In this document: in pieces, positions 22,061 through 33,347 of the stretch
How the letters are laid out: each line of letters starts with the position of its first letter
Position numbering within the stretch: the stretch's first letter is position 1
Source: Phlebotomus papatasi
Lineage: Eukaryota; Arthropoda; Insecta; Diptera; Psychodidae
DNA: 64,000 bases
NCBI RefSeq assembly: GCF_024763615.1
Contig: NC_077224.1
Span: forward strand, 79,122,712-79,186,711
Direction of reading: 5' to 3'
Translations under genes and position numbers: made by a program
The notes under the pieces: model-generated
Seen by the model: only the letters and a program-made list of their open reading frames with translations
Told to the model about the DNA's origin: nothing
The model's database searches: none

Positions 22061-23515
22061 AAAGTTTGATTTAAAATATAGGTAATAATTGTCTAGATTT
22101 GTTATTACTACTATAGCACTTGAAACAGTCTTAGATATTTAGTGTGTAATCTTCTAAGTTTAAAAGTCTCTATAACAAAATCCATAATTGCTAAAACCAT
22201 CTCCACAATAGTCAGTAGACCCTTCCAATTTATCAAGCCTCATCCAGTAAATTCCTTTTGTGGCTGAAGGGTGTAAAATTGTGATTGAATTTGTACAAAA
22301 TATTTTATGGTAATTTTCTTGGCCGGCACAGAGATCCGGAGGCAGACATTGGAGTCTTCCGGGAAACATTGTCTGGGTGTATTCTTCTAGTTGAACGAAA
22401 ATTTAATTGAAACAACATCCCGTAAATCCTGGTGAGCTTATTCCTCGAAAATGAAAAGCTTTCCCATCCAGAGGTCCCCAAAAACGGGACCTGCATATTT
22501 TACCAATTGGGATTTATGTTCTGTAGATGGTCGTCAGAATACATTATTGTTTGTTTTTCACCCACACAGCCCACACCTTAGCCACCAAGAGCACTCTCAC
22601 ACTTGCTTTGGATGTCTTTCTCTATGGTAAATTTTCCAAGCATTGTATGAAAAAGGTAAGAGAGGTAATAATTCTAAAATTGTTCCATCCAGGCTTCATC
22701 ATGCTTGGGAGAAATGAGACACAATTGAGTAATTTATATGGGGAATAATTCTGTTTTTCCATGCATTGCTGAAACATTCGTTGAATACAAAAGTCCTTAT
22801 TGTTACTATACATTAATTTGAATAATGTGACTTGAGAAAATTTAATTGCACGCAACTCCTGAGGGCTGAAAGTCATGCGTTTTCAGAAAAGTTGGGAGGA
22901 AAAAAAAATTAAAAATCCATTGCATGTTACATAAGGAAGTGATCACTATAGGAAAGTATTCTTTGCCTCTCCATTATCACGTTATTCACTTTTATTTATA
23001 TGTGAATCTGAATAGATTGTGGTTTTTCATGCAGACAAAACTTCCCTTTCTGCTGAGAAAAGTCCCTAACACGCTGTGTCTAACGAACCGTCAAAGACAC
23101 ATTAATAATTATTTTTTGTGGGTGTCCCCTCTGTAAGTAACTTTTGCCCTTTTGTCCCCCTTCATGTACATACCGTCCCAAATCTTCTCTGACGGCAACC
23201 AAAGAGCACAGGAATGGTTAGATTCATGCGATAGCATTATGAGCTCAACACACGAGATTAGAATCTAAATCAGACTCCCTACAAACAAGCCCTGTGGGAT
23301 ATCTTCCAAAACACATGAATGCAACTTATGATTAAATGATAAAGCAATGAAAAATACGCAATAAAAAGATACTCACGTCGGTCGATCAGAATGGCATAGA
23401 ACATTCCTAGTTGATCCATGTATTCTATCCATTCATCAGAATTAGTATACCAAAAAGATCCCATTTTCAATAAATTCTAATTGAATATTTATAAAAAAAA
23501 GCTACTAGGGTAAAG
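22061..23515. other. Unrecognised DNA
   Basis: There is no transposon end, RNA gene or domain-bearing frame. Overlapping short frames on the two strands at 22160-22496 and 22527-22876 are uninformative. The patch 22440-22640 is less AT-rich and could be unique host sequence. Confidence 0.5.
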
Positions 23516-23734
23516 TGGTACAAGTTGGACAATTGTACAATTTGGACAGCGCTTTTTGTCTTGATAAATTTAGTACTTCATTTTTATTTGTATATTTTTA
23601 ATGCTTTAGTTTTATAATTTGGTTCCTTGTGCTTCAAAACAAATTTTGTACTATATTTATCAAGAAAAAAGCCATGTCCAACTTGTACCGGCGAATTGTC
23701 CAACTTATAACTCCAAATTATACACTTTACCCTA
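23516..23734. mobile_element. MITE, TAGGGTAAAGTGGTAC family
   Basis: The body (23518-23732, 215 bp) is flanked by TA on both sides. The left end reads TAGGGTAAAGTGGTACAAGT and the right end TACACTTTACCCTA; TGGACA words and their complements TGTCCAAC recur near both ends. No coding capacity. A copy of its left half, with about the same sequence, lies at 58545-58650. The GGGTAA-type ends are shared with the 39045 and 55724 families, which suggests a common transposase group. Confidence 0.85.
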
Positions 23735-23985
23735 GTCAGTTTGGAAAGGTCAAGAAAAACCTCTTAATAAATTTTCAGAAAATAATCGACCTATTCGAGA
23801 ACTGAAAATTTTAATGAAGATTTTCAATGGACATAAAAATATCTCCCTATATAAATTACATCAAATCTATCATTGCTCCACCCTCTACTATCAGTACTTA
23901 CGCATAAATTCATAAAGTTTTGATTTTGTTTTGTAAAGTTTCTCTTGTTACACCAAGAGCAATTAGAAATAAAAAAAAATCAGTC

Positions 23986-24461
23986 TAAGGCTGCTATTCT
24001 GCCATCTTTATAATTTTGTAAGATTTTGCCGAATTTGGAATTCTTGTTAGAGTCAATCCAAGGTTGAGCAATTCTGCCGCCAAGAAATTTTATACCAAAA
24101 ATCGAACAAGATATAAAAAGTTTGGAGCATTAAAAAAAAACATTAAAATATCTTTAAAGGTAATTATATTCAATTCAACCTTGACAAAACTTTTACTTTA
24201 CAAAATTTAAAAGGACCTCTAAACTTTCCTTGGATAGTACAAGAAAATGTATGGAACTGTTAAAGAATTTTTGGATGAATTGAAAAATTCTTGGATATAG
24301 AATATGGTAATTTGAAAATTTTGTTGGAGACTTTATAACAAGGTCTAAAATATTTGGAGAGTACTAATATTTTAGAAATTTATATTTTTTCTGTGAGAAT
24401 AACAAATTTCTTGGATCTTGCTCAGTTACAAAATTATAAAGATGACAGAATAGCAGCCTAA
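23986..24461. mobile_element. MITE with 36-bp terminal inverted repeats
   Basis: The left end AAGGCTGCTATTCTGCCATC followed by TTTATAATTTTGTAA (to 24021) is mirrored at 24426-24461 with two or three mismatches. The element is about 475 bp and non-coding. TA is present at both borders, fitting a TA-target family. The interior is AT-rich without further symmetry. Confidence 0.8.
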
Positions 24462-24489
24462 ATTAAGATAAAATATTGTTTAAAACTTT

Positions 24490-24880
24490 GTATAAGTAAA
24501 TTCTCCATGAATTCTATAGCTCATTTTACTTGGATTTTCAAAATTGTTGGATTGATTTTAGAAGTTTAATAAGATCACTTCAAGAAACCTTTTGAACCTT
24601 TTGAAATTTTCCGATTGATTTTAGATTTTTTATAGGACCAACTCTAGCTACCTTCTAGATTGATTTCATACTGAATTTTTAATTTTAGAATTTTGTTGAT
24701 CAATTCTAGAAACCTTCTCGGGTGATTTTTGAATACCTTATTTTAGGAATTCTCAGATTGATTTTAGAAATTTTATGGAAACATTTCTTAATAAAATTCT
24801 GTGTTGATTTTAGAAATGAAACTTCTAATTTTAGATATTTTCGGATTGATTTTTGATCTGAATCAATTTCGTATTGAAAA
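24490..24880. repeat. Degenerate tandem repeat, GATTGATTTTAGA motif
   Basis: The word (G)GATTGATTTTAGAA with a following TTT-rich stretch recurs at irregular spacing of about 60-90 bp (near 24550, 24610, 24660, 24750, 24800 and 24845). Copies are diverged. It reads as an old satellite-like array and has no coding meaning. Confidence 0.5.
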
Positions 24881-26720
24881 TTAAAAAAAAACAGTTTATC
24901 AAAGACAACTCATACGAATGTTTTTGATTTTTTTTGTTCTAATAATATATGAAAGCACCAAATTGGAGAGTAGTTTGAGACAATATGATCAATAGGGGAA
25001 AGCTTACAGGCTTCATACACACTTTGGCTTCTAACACTTCATATTTTTCTCATATTTCTGATAAATAAGTCACATATTTCATTAAAAAATCCGGTAGATT
25101 GATTAAAGGAATACTGAGGAAATGAAAAGTGTTCGAAGACAAAGTTTGTGCGAAACTTGAAAGCCTTCCGCTTAAATACAAATTTTTAAATATTAAAAAT
25201 GCTTTCTATTATAAGATATCATTTTGGAAATATCTATTCTACATATATGTATACAGAAAACTTTAAGTAATATGGTGGAAAAGTCCTAAATGGTTTCACG
25301 ATGGATTGTTTTTTATAAGATATATTCTTTTCTTTCATTAAAAAATCACACCTTTTCCCAAATTTTTCTTCCAGTAATTTTTCCCTTAGTTACTTTTAAT
25401 TACAAAAACGCACCAGTCGAAATAAATGAGAGTTCTGTAAATAATTCACATTCGCCTAACTTTGTACAATTTCATTCGTAACCATGCCTTGGGGAATAGT
25501 TCATAAATTTTCTCATCCACTTTTACTTCACTTCACCACTGTCCAATTTCCCGGAGAACCTCCCCTTTGCAGAAATTGTGAAACACAAGTCAAAGTTTTC
25601 GCATATAATGTTATTTACATAAACGAATAAAAATATAAAATCTGCTTTTCAATGTGATAAAGTTCTTTTAACACTTTTTCTCGCCCCAAAAAAGCGAGAT
25701 ACAGCTAAAAGGTTCTAAAGCGAAGGGGAGCAATGTTGGAAATTGTGAATAGAATTCCAGATAGTATCTGAGTTTTTGGAATTAAATGTTAAAAGGTTTA
25801 TGTTTCAGCCACTTTTGTAAAAATGTATTATGTATTAAAAGAAGTTCTTTTAGCTTTAAATAGTAATGTGGACTTTTGATTGCTGGTTTTTTATGTTATT
25901 TATAAATTTTCCTTGGTTTTTAAGAAACTGATGAAGATAGAGTTTAGAGTTTAAGTACTTATAGAAATAATGATGACTGTATTGAAGGTTCTAATTATTC
26001 CAGAAATGTCAGGTATAGTTTAAAGAAACCCTATTCAACCCTATTGTTTTGTGCTGGATGATATTATTTACTTTTACTAACTATCTAAGTATCACACAAC
26101 CAATGAAGAAGCATTTCTGTCAGTCGATTTCGGAAATTGTAGAGTTTAAATACATTATTATCTATATCTTCATCATCAACAAAAATTGCAAAAATTTTAA
26201 ATTTAATTTTATATTTTATTTAAAATTACTTTAAACCGTTGCATTTGAAATTTGTTATTTTGAAATTTATGAGTTTTATCCAAAAAATTAAAATAAGAAT
26301 CATCAGCTAAATTAGTAAAAGTGTTAAGCTTTACACAAAATTTAATACTTGTGAAACTATGTCATAATGTTTCAAAGTCTTTAAAATAAGTTAGAAAATA
26401 TTTTTCAAAAAAATATCGATTGAAGTTTCTCTAGGAATCACAGACCGTTCAAATGAATGTAAAGCGTGGTCTACCAATATCTTTTAATTTTTCTTTGCAA
26501 TAATAATTGAAAAGTTCAATACTGATTGGAAATAGGTGTTGTAAAACAGGTATTATTAACGATTCTGGTTACACTAGTGGAGTTAATTAAAAAAAACCAT
26601 AAGTGTTTCAAATTAAATGTAGGTTTAAACATTATGATAACACGCAATAAGTATAAACCGGTTTCAAGGGTTTATGATCCAATATTTAATTTTTATTCTA
26701 AATCAGTCTAACACAGACAA
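24881..26720. other. Very AT-rich DNA, nothing recognised
   Basis: No terminal repeats, RNA genes or meaningful frames. A short GC-richer patch at 25540-25740 (including a CGCCCCAAAAAAGCG stretch) has no assignable role. Confidence 0.5.
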
Positions 26721-26721
26721 A

Positions 26722-27395
26722 TAGGGTAAGTGCACCAAATTTCGGCCAGCTTGCAATTCCGGCGAGCACTCAATGGGTCAAGTGGTAGAGCACTCGCTCT
26801 ATGATGCAACTGTCCTGGTCTCGAATCCCCTTTAGTTAACCAGGAATTTTTCTGGCGTTAAGGGTATTCGAATTGTATCCAGTGAGCTTCACTGCACTTG
26901 ATTCCACGGGGCATGGAACTGACAACCCCATCCCGTACAAGAAAAAAATAATAATGGATGTTCCGAACTCCCCTTGCGGGAAGCCCAGCCTTCCTCTATG
27001 GAATGTTGCCACCATTATTATTATTTGCAATTCCGGCCAATTTTTTTTGTTTCTCGAATTTCCATGATTTTTTTTTGTTTTTGCATACTCTAGCTAGAGA
27101 TTATGCAATGCAAAAAAAGATAACAAAAAAATATTGTTCCGGAAGGGCAAGGAACTATAAGAATGAAGATGGCCGCAATAGGCCACTAAATTTATGTCTA
27201 CATTTTTATTCTTTTTTAAATGTTTTAAGAATGATTTTAGAGAAAATAAAGACGATAAACTGTCAACAAGGTTCCAAGGAACACTCCTTAAGAAGATGTA
27301 ATAAAAAAATCAATTTGTATTAAAAATATTACATTTAAAACTTGAGAACTTGGCGCTTGCATGGAACTATGCCGAAATTTGATACACAAACCCTA
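26722..27395. mobile_element. TAGGGTAAGTG MITE interrupted by a SINE
   Basis: The ends ATAGGGTAAGTGCACCAAAT (left) and TGATACACAAACCCTATT (right) match the families at 7624 and 55724, with TA on both sides. Without the inserted SINE and its duplicated target the element is about 396 bp, close to the 412 bp of the copy at 55724-56135, with which it shares most of its interior (for example GGAAGGGCAAGGAACTAT). It is non-coding, although an open frame crosses it. Confidence 0.85.
26764..27024 (+). mobile_element. tRNA-derived SINE with 13-bp target duplication
   Basis: The SINE is bounded by exact 13-bp direct repeats TTGCAATTCCGGC at 26751-26763 and 27025-27037, which are target DNA of the enclosing MITE. 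The head has an A-box (GGGTCAAGTGGTAGAGCAC) and a weakened B-box (GTCTCGAATCCCC). The body continues CCAGGAATTTTTCTGGCGTT... and ends in an ATT repeat. Total length is 261 bp. The insertion is younger than its host MITE. Confidence 0.92.
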
Positions 27396-29259
27396 TTAGG
27401 TGAAATTAGGCCACCATTAATTACGGGGCATCATCGAACATTGCAATTTTTTAATTAGAAATTAAACTTCAGTGGATGAGACCTGTATGAATTCTTAGCT
27501 TCTTTAGGGATGATTGTGCACTGATGAAATGATCGTCATGGTCTAAGTAGTTTAAAAATAAGAATCAGTGTTCAGCGGGTTCAGTGCTACCGGTGCTACC
27601 CCATGTTCAGTGATACCCAGTTTCCCCTATAGACTTCTTTTGAGATTTTGAGTATGACTTTTTGTTTCCTGTTTTTGTTGGTAAAGCTATTAGCCGTGAT
27701 ATGAAATATTATAACTATAGCCCTAACTTTTCATGCGGAATATATCCCATATATCATTGGAACTGATCTACCTGCTATCATCACAAGAATCCTAACTGTA
27801 AATGCAGGATACTTCAAGATCTAGATATAACGTCTATGCTCCAGAGGGCATATGGAAGAATTTATAAGATCAAAATCCTTATAGTCTCCTCCTGTGAGAT
27901 ATGATTTATAGGTGGTGTAAGCAGAATTCGCATTTTGAACTCTCCGTGTGCATTCTCACATGGAAAATTGCCGGTGAGGAAAGGGCGTTGGAAAGTCATG
28001 GATAATTTGGTGACATGAGGGGGTGAAAACAAAAGATAACATCTCTGGAGGAAATTTGACGAGGAGAGAGAAGATGATGATAGTCATCGCCCATAGGACA
28101 AAGGTTCAAATAAAACAGCATGACGCCTTTGTGTGCGTTTGTTCACTGAATTTCCATCAGCAGCACCCGACTCCATATAGAGCGGAAGAAGAAAATGATG
28201 AAAGGGGGATCAGGGGGTGGAAAATAAGGGGTTGCTTCCGTATCCAAAAATCTCACTTTTCGGATATATCACACTCTGTGTCTCATAAATAAAACACTTT
28301 ATGATGAAAACTTAAGTCTTCTGTTTTGTCTCTCCTTGCACTCTCATCAAATTGATCATCATTCTATATGGGCGATTATGTAAATCGAATAGATTATGTG
28401 GGATTTATCCTTTTTTCCCAAAATACAACACCATCTCCTGTCTCGCTCAATTACCATTCGATGAGAAACGATTTTGGAGAAAACAGCATCTCATTTACAC
28501 ATTGATTTTCACATCTATTTTCAGGAAATGAAAATACTCCTAATAAAAAAGTTACGGTTACAAAAAGGAAATGAAAGGGAGTTATTTGAGTTTCATTGTT
28601 TTTGCCATAAAAAATCTCATAAAGGGTGTGCAGCTAACTTTAGATTTTAATCATGTTGAAAGGCTTTAAAATTCACAAAAAGGGAAATTTTTTGAAGCTA
28701 TTAAAACAGTTAAAACGTAAAAACTATGGTATTTTCAGTAATTGAGCGTTTTTCTTTTTTAATTTAGAACCTTTCTGTTAGAAACATTTATACTTATTAT
28801 TATGGCGCATTTTTATATTTTCATGCTTCCGGAAGACCTTTTAAAATCACAAAAGTTTCATGAAATTTGAATTCACGTGTCTTTTTCTCAAACCATTATG
28901 TCTATCCTACTATTTCGGATTCAGACTCAAATTTGCCCGAACTAAATTGAATTTGTTGTGATGTTTAAAAAAGAAGAAGAGTGCTAAAGAGTGGTGTAGA
29001 CATATTTAAAAAGTTTATGAAGAAAAAAAATTGTTTTAATTTCATCTAATTTTCCTAATCTAAAATCTATCCGTTCTATCTCAATGGAAGTTGAAGAACA
29101 TCTTCAATAACCATTCAGAAAAAATCTACGGATAAAGCTGTATCCGTAACTATAAAGGGAAGAGTCGATGTATTAAGCGGGAGATCAATCATGGTTAAAG
29201 GATAGTGCTTGATAATAGGAAATAGGCAATAAGAAAAGGTAGGCCTATTTTAGTCAGAC
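27396..29259. other. Mostly unrecognised; one GC-richer block
   Basis: The block 27930-28300 is purine-rich and less AT-rich (GGGGGTGAAAACAAAAGATA, GGAGAGAGAAGATGATGATA), and could be a conserved non-coding stretch. A plus-strand frame at 28023-28292 starts at GTG and is not a credible gene. The rest is AT-rich with no transposon ends. Confidence 0.4.
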
Positions 29260-29554
29260 ATAACTTTCGAAAGGCACTCGATGGGTCAAGTGGTAGAGCA
29301 CTCGCTCTATGATGCAAGTGCCCCGGGTTCGAATCCGCTTTAGGTCACCAGGAATTTTTCTGGCGTTAAAGGCGTTCGGATTGCATCCAGTGAGCTTCAC
29401 TGCACTTGATTTTACGTGGCATGGGACTGACAACCTCATCCCGTACAAGAAAAAAATAATAATGCATGTCTAGAAATTCCCTTGCGGGAAGGCCTAGTTC
29501 CTTCATGGAATGTTGTGCCAGAATTATTAATATTATTATTATAACTTTAGAAAT
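29260..29554 (+). mobile_element. tRNA-derived SINE with near-perfect target duplication
   Basis: The body (29273-29541, 269 bp) has a good A-box (GGGTCAAGTGGTAGAGCAC) and a perfect B-box (GGGTTCGAATCC). It aligns end to end with the 26764 copy, including GGAATTTTTCTGGCGTTAA and the final ATT repeats. Flanking direct repeats ATAACTTTCGAAA (29260-29272) and ATAACTTTAGAAA (29542-29554) differ at one position. The intact promoter boxes make this the best-preserved copy in the window. Confidence 0.92.
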
Positions 29555-29621
29555 TTCAAAATTTTAGAATAATAAATTATTATTATAATATGGGAAATAT
29601 GTTGTATTCAAACACGGCTAA

Positions 29622-29995
29622 AGGTCAAACGGTAAGAGATAACGACTTCCGGTCTTCGACGACCCCCATGTCAACATTATCTAGGACAGTCTTTTTTCCC
29701 TTTTCCCCCACCACCCCCTTTCCCTAAAAAACCATGTTTTTGTTTATTTCTAAGACGGCTCCCACATTTTTTTCCATTTTCGAATATGTATTAAAGGTAA
29801 TCAAGGCGACTATTTCGTCCTTGGACACCAATGTTCGAAAACCATTTCGATATCGAATTTTCGAAGTTCAAAGTTTAACCAATTTGGAGGGCATATTGTT
29901 CAACCGATTTTCTTAAATTTGGATATTTCTGATAGATCTTGAAATTTCCAACGCGGCTGCCTCGGTCTCCGTCAGTATGAATCGGATAAGTACCG
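29622..29995. repeat. Dispersed repeat family C, copy 3
   Basis: The start (GGTCAAACGGTAAGAGATAA, CGACTTCCGGTCTTCGACGA) matches 2817-2860, and the following C-rich tract and CCCTAAAAAACCATG match the block at 2866-2960 in diverged form. Further in, TATTTCGTCCTTGGACACC parallels ATTTCGTCTTTAGACACC at 3029. So the family is at least about 300 bp long. Confidence 0.6.
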
Positions 29996-30083
29996 ATATT
30001 TTTGATTTTCAAATGCTTTTGTGATTTATGAATCAACTTGATCTCTAGTAGTCCAGTAAGCACTATAATATCATGCGAAAACT

Positions 30084-30618
30084 ACCCAGCAAAACTTCGA
30101 TCTGCAATTCTGCACTTTTGAAATTTTAACGTTTCTTGTCATTCAATCGGATACTTCGTGTGGCTTCGGGATAGTCGTGCGACTTCGTGAGCATCGCGAA
30201 TTTCTTTCGTGTTTCCTAACCATTTCCTTCCCCTTCGTATTTTCTATTATGGCTGATTTAATAATATTGTATTATAACATTATAATAATATTGTAAAAAA
30301 AGAGAGTATTCACGTAAAATTGTTGAATAAAAATTGAATTTTAAATAAATTGAAATACATATTTTTATGTAGTTAAAATAATGTTTTGAAACATTAGAAA
30401 GGGTAGAAGAAATGTAGAAATCATCTAATTACTCTAAAGAAATTCTGCCGATAATTTTAAAATTTTCTATAGAAATTCTGCAGAAAATTCTGCAGAATTT
30501 TCATACAACGATCGGATCCACCTTAGAACAAAATTCTGCAGAAATTCTGCTGATTTTTCGGCAGTTAGTAATCCAAATCTGACGAATTTCTGCAGAATTC
30601 TGCAGAATTTGCCGGGTA
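30084..30618. mobile_element. Putative TIR element rich in CTGCAG palindromes
   Basis: The left end TACCCAGCAAAACTTC and right end GAATTTGCCGGGTA form a short imperfect inverted repeat. Between 30470 and 30611 the palindrome TTCTGCAGAA occurs in whole or part five times with CTGCAG cores, plus TTCTGCCGA and TTCTGCTGA variants. Subterminal repeats of this sort are typical of non-autonomous DNA transposons. The central part (30230-30420) is plain AT-rich DNA. Confidence 0.5.
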
Positions 30619-30795
30619 ATTCACGGATAGCTCTTTCTCGTGAGTTTGATCCTTTCCTTACATGGAGTTCAAACTTACAATAAAGAATAGTTCTTGTAGT
30701 TTTTTACTTTATTTCTGAATTAATTTATTACTTATTTATTGTATATTTTACAAGGACTTTATCCAATTGGGAAAGACTTCTAGAAAATCGTCCTC

Positions 30796-31673
30796 TTAAG
30801 GGGTTATATTCAGGAGAACGCGTAAAATTAGTGGTTTTTCTTACTAAATTTTTTGTAACTTTGCTGATCAAGCGATCAATATGAAATTTTCAGGGATTAT
30901 TACATACGTCTTGAGGAATACAAAGATATTTTTCATTTCAATTTTCAATACAAAATGGCATCGCAGCAGCGTGCAGACTGAAGGTCGATTTTTGTTTGGG
31001 CGCTTCGCTCTCAGTCCGCTCACTGATATGCCGCCATTTTGTGTTCAAATTTGAAAAAAAAATATTTTTGTGTTCATCAAGACATACAGTGGCGGCCAAA
31101 ATTATAGAATCATTTTGCAAAGCTTACATTTTTTAACTTTTGTATCTTTTCCCATTTTGTTGATATAATTCCGAAGTAAAAATCTTCAAATTACTAGAAT
31201 CGTAGAATAAGGGTTGTTTTGGCCGCTAGAGGTATCCGTTTTACACAAAATACGTCAATATGGAAATTCAGTTCGGCCAAAAAAATTGAAAAACTGTCAT
31301 TTATGGTTTCTAATTCTAAATATGGCTTTATTTAAACCTATTCGATTTATAGACCACATTCTTTAACTTAAATGAAAGTGGTCCTATCGTGTTGTTCAAA
31401 CCAAATTTCACTATTGATCTATTGTGTGAAAAATAGAGACCTCTAGCGGCCAAAACAATACTAATTTGCCGTACGGTAATTATTTGAACATTTCTATATC
31501 AAAATTATTTCAACGAATTGGCATACAAAAAATTCTAAAAGTAAAATAGTGGTCTTTGCAGAGCTCATTCTATTATTTTGGCCGCCACTGTATGTAATAA
31601 CCCCTGAAAATTTCGTACTGATCGATTAATTAGCAAGATCATAAAAAAAGTTTTCCTAGATATAACCCCTTAA
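30796..31673. mobile_element. TTAA-flanked MITE (piggyBac type) hosting a Tc1 MITE
   Basis: The outer element runs from TTAAGGGGTTATAT (30796) to ATATAACCCCTTAA (31673), i.e. TTAA target sites and 10-bp perfect ends GGGGTTATAT. Inner symmetry extends further: GATCAAGCGATCAATATGAA against its complement around 31600-31630, and GGGATTATTACATACG against GTAATAACCCCT. TTAA duplication is the signature of piggyBac-type elements. The arms are split by the Tc1-type MITE at 31087-31590. No transposase piece was seen. Confidence 0.75.
31085..31592. mobile_element. Tc1/mariner-type MITE, 504 bp
   Basis: The body is 31087-31590 with TA on both sides. The left end CAGTGGCGGCCAAAATTATA and the right end, whose complement reads CAGTGGCGGCCAAAATAATA, form TIRs over about 28 bp. 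Inside, GTTTTGGCCGCTAGAG (about 31214) and TCTAGCGGCCAAAAC (about 31442) form a second inverted pair. This is a Tc1-type arrangement of outer and inner repeats. It has no coding region. Confidence 0.88.
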
Positions 31674-31707
31674 TAGTATTATGAAACCAAACTACCAGTG
31701 GCTAAAC

Positions 31708-31962
31708 TACACAGAGAAATCCAATTTAGCTAAAATAACATTCCGGAAATGTTAATTTTACCCTGCAGTATTGATCTCAAATCGGTGTAAATATTACCCT
31801 TTTTAGGTGTATTGGGGGTTAAAATTACCCTTTTTCATGTTAATTTAACCCTTAAACAGGTGTAAAATTAACATTAAAAAATGTTGATATATTTTTACAC
31901 CTAAAAAGTGTTAAAATTATGAGGAAAAAAAGTTAATCGCAACCTCTTTTTTTCTCAGTGTA
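31708..31962. mobile_element. MITE family D, complete copy
   Basis: The body (31710-31960, 251 bp) begins CACAGAGAAATCC and ends TTTCTCAGTG, with TA on both sides. Internally it is nearly palindromic: GGTGTAAATATTACCC, GGTGTATTGGGGGTTAAAAT, CATGTTAATTTAACCC and GGTGTAAAATTAACATT are spaced copies of a TTAAC/ACACC theme. Three further copies lie at 7404, 33348 and 49042. No coding content. Confidence 0.88.
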
Positions 31963-33063
31963 GGACTGTGGGCGGTAGTCTAACATCCTAAAAATAATGA
32001 GTAATATTTCAGCCTAATAAAGTCTTCAACAAAAATCAGATATTAATAAAACAAAATATTGGTCTATTTCCTAACAACCCAAAGAGCTGAATTCTATAGG
32101 TTTAACTTTATAATAAAAGAAGCAATTCACTATCTATTTTGTTATGAAAAAGCTTCTGAAGTAGCCCACCAGAATAACAAGTTGTTCAAAATTAACTTCA
32201 AAATCTGTGCTTAATTAGACGAATATACCATTATTATTCTTACTTAAGACCATGAGCATTTAATTCAATTTGAGTTCAATACAGTTATGGGTAAGGTAAT
32301 CCTTCTTAATTTCTCTAGTAAAAGTTCTCAATTGCAGTACATGTGAACCAGATATGCTTGCATACTGAAAGCCCTTACTTAAGAGCCCCCTCTCCATGAG
32401 GGATCTGAATGAATGCCAGAGTTGGGATTGAATAGAGTAGCAGAGAAGTGGAAATAGAGGAGCAAAGAACATGGAAAACATAAGTTGGGTAAATTTAGAA
32501 AATTCATGGTGCATAACCGCATCAAAATAAGGTATAATACAAGCTTGAAACTCTGCATCTTTTCCACATATGAATTTTCCACAAGTTCAACACCATCCTC
32601 CCTTGTCGGTGGGAAGCTCTTTGGGGAGCTTTTGTGCATGGAGTATCTCTCCATATGTAGCTTTTGCGCTTGTGGCAGCCGAAACACAACACTGAAGAGC
32701 TTCACCAACTAGGGATAAGAATGTGTGCCCCCCCTCATGCTGCAATATGCGGTGAAACACTAGAAACGAGTGGTTAAATATTTGACTTCCGACAAGTTGC
32801 CAGTTGCCTATTCCATGTGCAAAATGGCATGGAACTACATTTGAGCATCGTGCCCAAAAGTACACCTCAAGTCGCATAATTTAAATAATTTCTTCGTCTA
32901 ATATTCGTGAATGGTTATGTCTTTTTCATAATTACAACATCAGTGAATCAGTATACCTACCATGTTCGATTGATCATCACAAAAAATTATTATTTTTTAA
33001 ACGTTCCTAATTCGATAAAATTATCTGTCGCCAAAATTTTACCGATCGCTCTTAATTGACTAC
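31963..33063. other. Unrecognised DNA
   Basis: Several short frames overlap at 32260-32877 on both strands. The minus-strand frames at 32379-32708 and 32587-32877 overlap in different phases and contain no domain I know. This patch is less AT-rich than average and could be unique host sequence. Confidence 0.45.
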
Positions 33064-33283
33064 TAGGGGAAAGCGGGGTATCTTAGAATTGGGGTACCTT
33101 TAAAAATGGATTTTTTCTCCTACTTTTAAAAAGAATTAAAGCTTATCATAATGCAATTTAGCTTCACAATGGGTTTGTAAGGCTAAATAATACCACGGTA
33201 GGTTCCAGCTTCGTTTAAAAATATAGGTGGTACAAGCCCATTTTTAAAGTCGCCCCAATTCAAAGGTGCCCCACTTCCCACTA
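33064..33283. mobile_element. MITE family E, AGGGGAAAGCGGGG copy
   Basis: TA-flanked palindromic element. The left end GGGGAAAGCGGGGTATCTTA and right end GGTGCCCCACTTCCC are imperfect inverted repeats, and the inner arms (TACCTTTAAAAATGG against CCATTTTTAAAG-type sequence) extend the symmetry through most of the 216 bp. A second copy lies at 53670-53866. Confidence 0.75.
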
Positions 33284-33347
33284 CCGGTTTTTGAAAATAA
33301 TATTCGTTTTGATTCTAGAGAGAATATTTCTTGACTGATTTTAGCAA

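Noticed and set aside
26958..27323. Plus-strand 121-codon frame
   Set aside because: Runs across the junction of the SINE and its host MITE; it is a by-product of the insertion.
28023..28292. Plus-strand 89-codon frame
   Set aside because: Starts at GTG, lies in a purine-rich block, and shows no domain.
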